DNA of 11,588 nt from an uncultured Clostridia bacterium (GTDB lineage: Bacteria; Bacillota; Clostridia; Oscillospirales; Acutalibacteraceae), in assembly GCA_937875885.1 (NCBI GenBank), contig CALEIO010000105.1, forward strand, positions 1 through 11,588. The letters are read 5' to 3'. The translations under genes were made by a program, and so were the position numbers. The notes under the pieces are model-generated. The model was given only the letters and a program-made list of their open reading frames with translations. It did no database searches and was not told where the DNA came from. Of the stretch, positions 7,174 to 11,588 are shown piece by piece; positions within the stretch are counted from its first letter, which is position 1; each line of letters starts with the position of its first letter.

Positions 7174-7214
7174 TATAATAAAAGGCTATCTCATTGCAGT
7201 GTGAGATAGCCTTT
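7171..7214 (-). terminator. Rho-independent terminator of the minus-strand CNNM gene
   Basis: Perfect 13-bp inverted repeat AAAGGCTATCTCA (7181-7193) and TGAGATAGCCTTT (7202-7214) with an 8-base loop. On the minus strand the stem runs into TTTTATTATAT, a usable U-tract. On the plus strand only three T follow, so its main direction is minus. It is 11 bases beyond the minus-strand stop codon. Confidence 0.88.
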
Positions 7215-7225
7215 AAGATTATTAA

Positions 7226-8500
7226 TTATTCTTCGTCTTCTTTTTCAAGAAGTCTGATGGTAGCTGTGCCTATTCGTCTGTCTTTTACGCTGTCAACGGT
7301 AATTGAAAGATCTCTGAATTCAAAGCTGTCACCTTTTTTGGGGATGCCTTCAAGCATTTCAGCAATGAATCCGCCAACGGTGTGGCATTCGCTGTCTTCT
7401 TCGCTTTTGCTCATTCCGAAAAGTTCATACATATCCTCAAGTTCCATATCTCCATCAACTCTCCATTGATGGTCAGATATCTTCTGAATAGTGTTTTCAA
7501 CTTCTTCGTCCTCGTCCCAGATTTCGCCTACGATTTCTTCAAGCAAATCTTCCATAGTAACAATACCCAAGGTGCCGCCGTATTCATCGGTAACAACAGC
7601 AATGTGAAGTCTTCTGCGTCTGAATTCAGAGAGAACAGAGGAGAGGTTCTGAGTCTGGAAGATAAACTGTGCAGGGCTTATAAGCTCTTTGAGTGTAGTT
7701 TTTTTGCCCGACGCTACTGTGTCAAGGTAATCCCATGTGTGCAGAATACCAACAATGTGGTCAATAGTGTCTTCGTAAACGGGAATTCGTGAGAATCTGT
7801 GCTTTTTGAGCACTTTCATAATCTTACTGTGGTCATCGTTGATGTTAAGAGCTACAACGTCAACTCGGGGAGTGAGCACCTCAACAACGGTTGTTTCGTC
7901 AAAATCAAGAACAGAACGTACCATTTCGCTTTCCTGTTTTTCAAGCACGCCTTGTTCTTCGATTTCTTCTACTATGTATTTGAGCTCATCTTCAGTTACT
8001 ACGGGGTCGTCGCCTTTGATGCTGAAGATTTTAAGTGCAAGTTTCTTTATTCCCAGGAATAAGTAGATAAGAGGAGTGAGTATGAAAATCATTGCTCCAA
8101 GAATTCCTGCAAAGTAGAGAGCCAGTTTATCGCACTTTTCTTTGCCGAAGCATTTGGGGATGATTTCTCCGAATGTAAGCACCAGAAGTGTGATTACACC
8201 TGTAGACACAGCGGCTCCGTAAGCAGGGCAAATCTCAAGAAACAGCAGGGTTGCCAGAGCTGAACAACTCAGGTTTACGATGTTGTTCATAATCAGGATA
8301 GCTGTCAGAGCTCTGTCGTAATCGTTAACTATGTTCAATGCTTTCTGTGCCTTTTTGTTACCCTCGTCAGCCCAGAGTTTGAGTCTTACTGCACTTGCAC
8401 AGGAATATACAGTTTCACTGCAAGAGCAGAATCCTGACATAACTATGAGAATAACTATTGCAACAGAATAGATAATGTTCGTATCCAAAATGTCTTTCAC
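7226..8500 (-). CDS. CNNM/CorC (HlyC) family membrane transporter with CBS pair
   Basis: Membrane protein of the DUF21-CBS-CorC_HlyC family, often annotated hemolysin; better-studied relatives export Mg2+ or other divalent cations. 424 residues. DUF21 membrane domain about 8-160 with helices near 9-27, 64-88, 96-111 and 127-150 and the conserved FGEIIPK (110-116). Two CBS domains follow (LTPRVDVVALNI from 209; FSRIPVYEDTIDHIVGIL 236-253; HIAVVTDEYGGTLGIVTMEDLLEEIVGEI 299-327), and a C-terminal CorC_HlyC domain (~335-424) contains HTVGGFIAEMLEGIPKKGD. CBS domains in this family bind ATP/Mg. The GTG start is uncertain: AAGGAG overlaps it, an in-frame TAA sits two codons upstream, and TTG at codon 5 (8486-8488) is better spaced. 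It is monocistronic, convergent with rubrerythrin and divergent from tepA. Confidence 0.93.
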   Translation of the reverse strand: MKDILDTNIIYSVAIVILIVMSGFCSCSETVYSCASAVRLKLWADEGNKKAQKALNIVNDYDRALTAILIMNNIVNLSCSALATLLFLEICPAYGAAVSTGVITLLVLTFGEIIPKCFGKEKCDKLALYFAGILGAMIFILTPLIYLFLGIKKLALKIFSIKGDDPVVTEDELKYIVEEIEEQGVLEKQESEMVRSVLDFDETTVVEVLTPRVDVVALNINDDHSKIMKVLKKHRFSRIPVYEDTIDHIVGILHTWDYLDTVASGKKTTLKELISPAQFIFQTQNLSSVLSEFRRRRLHIAVVTDEYGGTLGIVTMEDLLEEIVGEIWDEDEEVENTIQKISDHQWRVDGDMELEDMYELFGMSKSEEDSECHTVGGFIAEMLEGIPKKGDSFEFRDLSITVDSVKDRRIGTATIRLLEKEDEE

Positions 8501-8537
8501 TCCTTAATATATAGTAGAATACCATAAAAAAATAAAT

Positions 8538-8578
8538 CAATATTATAATAAAGAAATATAAAGAATATTATTATATTG
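8538..8578. repeat. AT-rich inverted repeat in the CNNM-tepA divergent region
   Basis: Arms CAATATTATAATA (8538-8550) and TATTATTATATTG (8566-8578) match at 12 of 13 positions around a 15-base spacer. Each arm contains TATAAT read on the minus strand (8542-8547, 8570-8575), so one could be the CNNM -10 box, but neither has a good -35 at 16-18 bases. Low sequence complexity lowers its weight. Confidence 0.4.
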
Positions 8579-8581
8579 TTC

Positions 8582-8610
8582 TTGAAGATTTTACTATGTA
8601 GTGGTATAAT
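8582..8610 (+). promoter_or_regulatory. Extended -10 promoter of tepA
   Basis: TTGAAG (8582-8587), 17-base spacer ending in TGG, TATAAT (8605-8610). The TG one base upstream of the -10 makes it an extended -10 promoter. Predicted start near 8617, giving a leader of about 56 bases before the ATG at 8673. Confidence 0.85.
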
Positions 8611-8618
8611 GATTATAA
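8604..8618. promoter_or_regulatory. PerR-box-like palindrome over the tepA -10
   Basis: GTATAATGATTATAA is a 7-1-7 palindrome (6-1-6 perfect in its core) that matches the Bacillus PerR box TTATAATNATTATAA at 13 of 14 specific positions; only the first base differs. It contains the whole -10 box of the tepA promoter, so a bound protein would block RNA polymerase. The -10 itself supplies six of the matches, so the independent evidence is mainly the right half ATTATAA. Confidence 0.5.
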
Positions 8619-8634
8619 TTATATACATTATCTT

Positions 8635-8672
8635 GTGCCGATTGGGGAAACTACTCCAAGAGGTGCAGATTG
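8635..8672 (+). other. Leader hairpin and direct repeat before tepA
   Basis: Within the tepA leader, TTGGGG (8642-8647) can pair with CTCCAA (8654-8659) around the loop AAACTA, with one G-U pair. The hairpin ends at the first bases of the ribosome binding site AAGAGGTG (8658-8665). A near-identical ten-base direct repeat flanks it: GTGCCGATTG (8635-8644) and GTGCAGATTG (8663-8672). It does not match a riboswitch class I recognise. Confidence 0.35.
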
Positions 8673-9443
8673 ATGAAGAAATTATACAGACAAACCACAG
8701 ACCAGAATAAGCATAATGCTCATAATTCCTACGTTAAGAACCCTTGTGAAGAAAGTGCAAATGTAGAGGATGACAACCCCATAAACGAACAGCACACAGA
8801 GCAGATTAACGAAACAGGCTCGGTTATTGTTAACCGACAGGGGACTATAGTCCATTGTCTGACAATAGTAGGACAGATTGAGGGACACTATATTCTTCCG
8901 TCCCAGAGTAAAGCTACCAAGTATGAGCACGTTATTCCTCAACTTGTAGCGGTTGAGGAGGATAACCGAATCCACGGGCTTATGATTCTGCTTAACACTT
9001 GTGGGGGAGACGTAGAAGCAGGTCTCGCCATAGCAGAGGTTATTGCAGGAATGAAAAAACCTGTTGTTTCCATTGTGCTTGGAGGAGGTCACTCCATCGG
9101 AATTCCTTTGGCGGTAGCTTCAAAGCATAGCTTTATTGCCAGAAGTGCTTCAATGACTGTTCATCCCGTCCGTACAACAGGACTTACTGTGGGAGCTCCC
9201 CAGACTTTCGAGTATTTCCGCAGAATGCAGGACAGAATAACCACCTTTGTTTCAGATAATTCAGACATCTCAAAAGAAAGGTACAACGAGCTTGTGCTAA
9301 ATACAGGAGAACTTGTGCTTGATATAGGTACAATTCTCGAGGGTGAAGAAGCTGTAAAAGAGGGACTCATAGATTCCGTGGGTACTTTTGCCGATGCAAT
9401 GGATTGTCTTTATGAAATGATAGAAAATTCAAAGGCGCAATAG
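8673..9443 (+). CDS. tepA: TepA-like ClpP-fold serine protease
   Basis: Cytoplasmic ClpP/crotonase-fold peptidase of the TepA family, linked in Bacillus to secretion and peptide turnover. 256 residues from the ATG at 8673, chosen over the in-frame TTG at 8670 because AGGTG (8661-8665) is 7 bases upstream of it. A polar N-terminal ~48 residues without signal peptide is followed by the conserved core. Motifs: GQIEGH (67-72), KYEHVIPQ (83-90), NTCGGDVEAGLAIAE (108-122), the nucleophile region LGGGHSIGIPLAVAS (136-150) with S141, the TVHPVR region with H164, and LDIGTILEGEEAVKEGLID (216-234) with D217 the likely third triad member. The triad is inferred from ClpP. In Bacillus tepA lies close to spoIIIE; here the ftsK/spoIIIE gene follows after uppP. 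A 6-bp hairpin (9431-9449) without T-run spans its stop. Confidence 0.92.
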   Translation: MKKLYRQTTDQNKHNAHNSYVKNPCEESANVEDDNPINEQHTEQINETGSVIVNRQGTIVHCLTIVGQIEGHYILPSQSKATKYEHVIPQLVAVEEDNRIHGLMILLNTCGGDVEAGLAIAEVIAGMKKPVVSIVLGGGHSIGIPLAVASKHSFIARSASMTVHPVRTTGLTVGAPQTFEYFRRMQDRITTFVSDNSDISKERYNELVLNTGELVLDIGTILEGEEAVKEGLIDSVGTFADAMDCLYEMIENSKAQ

Positions 9444-9510
9444 GCCTTTGATTACATATATCACTTTGAATATCAAACAACTAATCCAATACTTTAATGG
9501 AGGTATCATA

Positions 9511-10434
9511 ATGAACGAATACATACTTTCTCTGCTTCAGGGAATTGTTCAGGGACTTACAGAGTTTCTGCCTGTTTCAAGCAGCGGACATCTGAACATT
9601 TTTCAGCACTTTTTCGGTATCACCGAGGGCAATCTGTTCTTTAATGTAATGCTTCATCTGGGAACACTCGTTTCTGTGTGTGCTTTTTATCACAAGCTTA
9701 TATTAAGACTTATCAAAGCTGTGTTTGCTATGATTAAAGACATTTTTACAGGCAAGTTCAGCTTTAAGAATATGGATGAGGATAGAAACCTTGTGGTTAT
9801 GCTCATAATCGGTCTTATGCCTTTGTTCCTGCTTTTTGTTCCCATTGGCGGAGATATGAAAGTAAAAGACCTTGCAGAGATTCTTTCAGGTGGTCCCGGA
9901 TTCTTTATTGTTACAGGTATGTCCTTGCTTCTCACATCAATCCTCCTCTTTGCAGGTATTGTTATGAACAAGCGCAGAGAAAAACTTGTGGCAGAAGGTA
10001 AGGCAGAGCCTAAAGAAAGATACAATGCACTCGATGCTGTTTTAGTTGGTATAACACAGGTTGTGGCAGCTATACTGCCCGGACTTTCCCGTTCAGGTTC
10101 AACACTTGCAACAGGACAGAGCAGAGGTATCAATAAGCAGAAAGCTTTGGATTATACCTTTATTCTGGCAATCCCTTCTATCCTTGCAGCAGCAGTGCTT
10201 GAATTTTTCGATGCAGTTTCTGCACCCGAAGGCCTTAATGTAAATATTGGTCCCGTTATTCTGGGTGTGGTTACAGCAGCAGTGGTTGGATATCTTTCAA
10301 TTGCACTCTTCAAGTGGCTGCTCAAAACAGATAAAACATATGTTTTTGTTATTTACACTGCTCTTGCTGGTGTGGCAATTACAGTAATCAGTATTATTGA
10401 AATGGTAACAGGAAATATCATCTCTTTTGTGTAA
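9511..10434 (+). CDS. uppP: Undecaprenyl-diphosphate phosphatase UppP/BacA
   Basis: Membrane phosphatase that recycles undecaprenyl pyrophosphate to undecaprenyl phosphate, the lipid carrier for peptidoglycan and other wall polymers; extra copies confer bacitracin resistance in other species. 307 residues from the ATG at 9511, preceded by GGAGGT (9499-9504) at 6 bases; an in-frame upstream ATG at 9448 has no ribosome binding site. Motif 1, QGLTEFLPVSSSGH (res. 14-27), carries the family's (E/Q)xxxE signature as Q14...E18 and the conserved H27. Motif 2, PGLSRSGST (190-198), carries R194. Hydrophobic segments near 42-62, 95-110, 130-152, 172-190, 212-230, 246-265 and 282-302 fit the reentrant-helix fold. 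A cytoplasmic basic loop (about 152-170) is a little long. It is co-directional with tepA and ftsK; no separate promoter was found in the 67-base gap. Confidence 0.97.
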   Translation: MNEYILSLLQGIVQGLTEFLPVSSSGHLNIFQHFFGITEGNLFFNVMLHLGTLVSVCAFYHKLILRLIKAVFAMIKDIFTGKFSFKNMDEDRNLVVMLIIGLMPLFLLFVPIGGDMKVKDLAEILSGGPGFFIVTGMSLLLTSILLFAGIVMNKRREKLVAEGKAEPKERYNALDAVLVGITQVVAAILPGLSRSGSTLATGQSRGINKQKALDYTFILAIPSILAAAVLEFFDAVSAPEGLNVNIGPVILGVVTAAVVGYLSIALFKWLLKTDKTYVFVIYTALAGVAITVISIIEMVTGNIISFV

Positions 10435-10474
10435 GGAAGTAATTTATATAAAAGAGTAAAACGGAGGATGCAAC

Positions 10475-11588
10475 TTGGCACCTAAGAAAAACACAAAAAA
10501 ACGTACTTCTTCCTCAACTAAAAGAAGTACAACATCAAAGAATAATACAAAAAACAGAAATACCAATGCAAAAAGGGAACAGATGAATCCCCAGGCAAAG
10601 GCTGTAATTCTCTTTGCTTCAGCCATTGTTTTGCTGGCACTTGCAATTTTCCCCGCAGAAGCTTTTCTGGGCAAGTTCAGAGGTTTCCTGTACGGAGTTT
10701 TCGGATTTGGATTTATCCTTATTCCTTTCCTTTTGGGCTACCTGGCTGTTATGACTGCTAAAGAAAAGCAGGTGGCAAGACTGTCTACAAAGATGATTCT
10801 GTCACTATTAATCATATTGTTTGTGTCATCATTGTTCTTTATGTATGGCTCCGGTGATTATAAGGTAGTGGATTTCTTCAAATCTATGAAGCTGTCTTAT
10901 CTTGATTCAAGTGACTTGTCAAAAGGAGTTGGCGGAGGAATTATCAGCTGCTTTGTGGGATATCCACTTGTTAAGCTTTGCGGAGACAATGCCTGGCCCA
11001 AATTCCTTGCAATTCTTGTTATTATCGTAAGCATTATGTTGCTCACAGGAATTACTCTTGTAGACCTTGCAAATGTAGCAAAGCGCAGACTTATTGCTCT
11101 CAGACAAAGACGTGAGCCCGTTAGTGAGACTGAATATTACGAGGAGGATAACGGCTATGTTGAGAAAATTCCTCAGCCTGAAGAAAAGCCCAGACGCCGT
11201 AAACGTGAAAGCAGAATTGATATTCCTCTCTCAAATGATGATGTTAATGCTAAGAAGCCTGATGATGTAACAGATGATGACGAGTCCTCTGCTGTGGAAT
11301 CTTCTGCAGAAAGACTAATAAACTCTGTTCTTGCAGCGCAGAATGATGATTTTGCAGACAATGCAACCGGTGCTTCTGTCATAGCACAGCAGATTACAAA
11401 GTCAAAGGGTAAGGAGAAAATGTCCGAGGGTGCAATGCAGCCCGACCCCGAAACAGTAGCTGTTGATCCTATGGCACCTGCAAAGGCTGAAGATGAAGGT
11501 GAGGTTGTTGACCTTGAAGCTGAAATAAACGCTGAAATAGATAAGCTTGTAGATTTGAAGGCTGAAATTCGGCATGTTATAAACAGCC
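10475..11588 (+). CDS. FtsK/SpoIIIE-type DNA translocase, N-terminal part
   Basis: The first 371 codons of an FtsK/SpoIIIE protein, which anchors in the division or sporulation septum and pumps chromosomal DNA; the ATPase motor lies beyond the window. I read it from TTG (10475), 7 bases after CGGAGG (10462-10467); the first in-frame ATG is only at 10583 and has no comparable site. A Lys/Ser/Thr/Asn-rich basic head (res. 2-36) is followed by membrane helices near 43-59, 71-93, 107-124, 152-170 and 176-195, as in FtsK N domains. Then a long acidic and basic linker runs to the end, with coil-forming E/K/I-rich residues near 350-371. The identity rests on topology, the linker and the tepA-spoIIIE neighbourhood, not on the motor. 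FtsK versus SpoIIIE cannot be separated here. Confidence 0.85.
   Translation, partial: MAPKKNTKKRTSSSTKRSTTSKNNTKNRNTNAKREQMNPQAKAVILFASAIVLLALAIFPAEAFLGKFRGFLYGVFGFGFILIPFLLGYLAVMTAKEKQVARLSTKMILSLLIILFVSSLFFMYGSGDYKVVDFFKSMKLSYLDSSDLSKGVGGGIISCFVGYPLVKLCGDNAWPKFLAILVIIVSIMLLTGITLVDLANVAKRRLIALRQRREPVSETEYYEEDNGYVEKIPQPEEKPRRRKRESRIDIPLSNDDVNAKKPDDVTDDDESSAVESSAERLINSVLAAQNDDFADNATGASVIAQQITKSKGKEKMSEGAMQPDPETVAVDPMAPAKAEDEGEVVDLEAEINAEIDKLVDLKAEIRHVINS

Noticed and set aside
7382..7792. Plus-strand frames opposite the CNNM gene
   Set aside because: The minus strand encodes DUF21, CBS and CorC domains with conserved motifs across this stretch; the plus frames resemble no family.
8673..8820. 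Polar N-terminal extension of TepA as an unusual fusion
   Set aside because: From memory, Bacillus TepA has a similar polar N-terminal stretch before the conserved core, so it is a family trait.
9431..9449. Hairpin AAAGGC / GCCTTT across the tepA stop as a terminator
   Set aside because: Only 6 bp with a 7-base loop and no T-run after it; too weak to call.
9448..9510. Earlier ATG for uppP at 9448, adding 21 residues
   Set aside because: No ribosome binding site precedes it, while ATG 9511 has GGAGGT at 6 bases and begins the family's normal N-terminus MNEYILSLLQG.
9690..10133. 147-codon minus-strand open frame inside uppP
   Set aside because: It is the antisense shadow of the conserved UppP core; Ser/Ile/Pro-rich composition and no family motif.
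10444..10674. 76-codon minus-strand frame at the start of the ftsK gene
   Set aside because: The plus strand reads continuously from TTG 10475 to the window end with FtsK-like topology, so the minus frame is a shadow.
1..11588. CRISPR arrays, transposases, integrase sites, prophage genes, toxin-antitoxin pairs, tRNA or rRNA
   Set aside because: None could be found by reading both strands; all gene space is explained by housekeeping families.

Overview
The window looks like chromosomal core DNA from an anaerobic, low-to-moderate G+C member of the Bacillota. A Clostridia relative of the Oscillospiraceae/Ruminococcus type is my best guess. Reasons: a rubrerythrin gene, Gram-positive-type PlsY, RNase M5 and TepA, strong AAGGAG-type ribosome binding sites, and sigma-A-type promoters with 17-base spacers. 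No 16S or other taxonomic marker is present, so the placement is inference. No phage, transposon, CRISPR, tRNA or rRNA is visible.

Layout. (1) 1-1650: the 3' part of der (ribosome-assembly GTPase) overlaps plsY (phospholipid synthesis) by one base, and a terminator follows. (2) 1662-6520: a clear promoter starts a five-gene co-directional run: HIT-family hydrolase, Apt-like phosphoribosyltransferase, comEC (DNA uptake channel), holA (DNA polymerase III delta) and an RNase M5-like Toprim gene. Spacing is tight and the last two overlap by 8 bases. (3) 6498-7173: rubrerythrin is a single-gene unit with a perfect-consensus promoter buried in the end of the preceding gene, a long palindrome in its leader, and its own terminator. 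(4) 7171-8500: a minus-strand CNNM/CorC-type membrane protein with paired CBS domains, convergent with rubrerythrin and separated from it by two back-to-back terminators. (5) 8501-8672: an AT-rich divergent control region. It has a strong promoter toward tepA whose -10 box lies inside a near-perfect 7-1-7 palindrome resembling the PerR box, plus a second inverted repeat and a leader hairpin. (6) 8673-11588: tepA (ClpP-fold protease), uppP (undecaprenyl-pyrophosphate phosphatase) and the 5' part of an ftsK/spoIIIE DNA translocase that starts at TTG and runs off the window.

The genes are mostly envelope and information housekeeping: PlsY and UppP serve lipid and cell-wall precursor metabolism, while HolA, ComEC and FtsK handle DNA. 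I see no convincing new multi-gene system. The best leads are regulatory (possible peroxide-sensor operators at the tepA and rubrerythrin promoters) and one protein oddity: a ComEC whose C-terminal beta-lactamase-like domain has lost its metal ligands.
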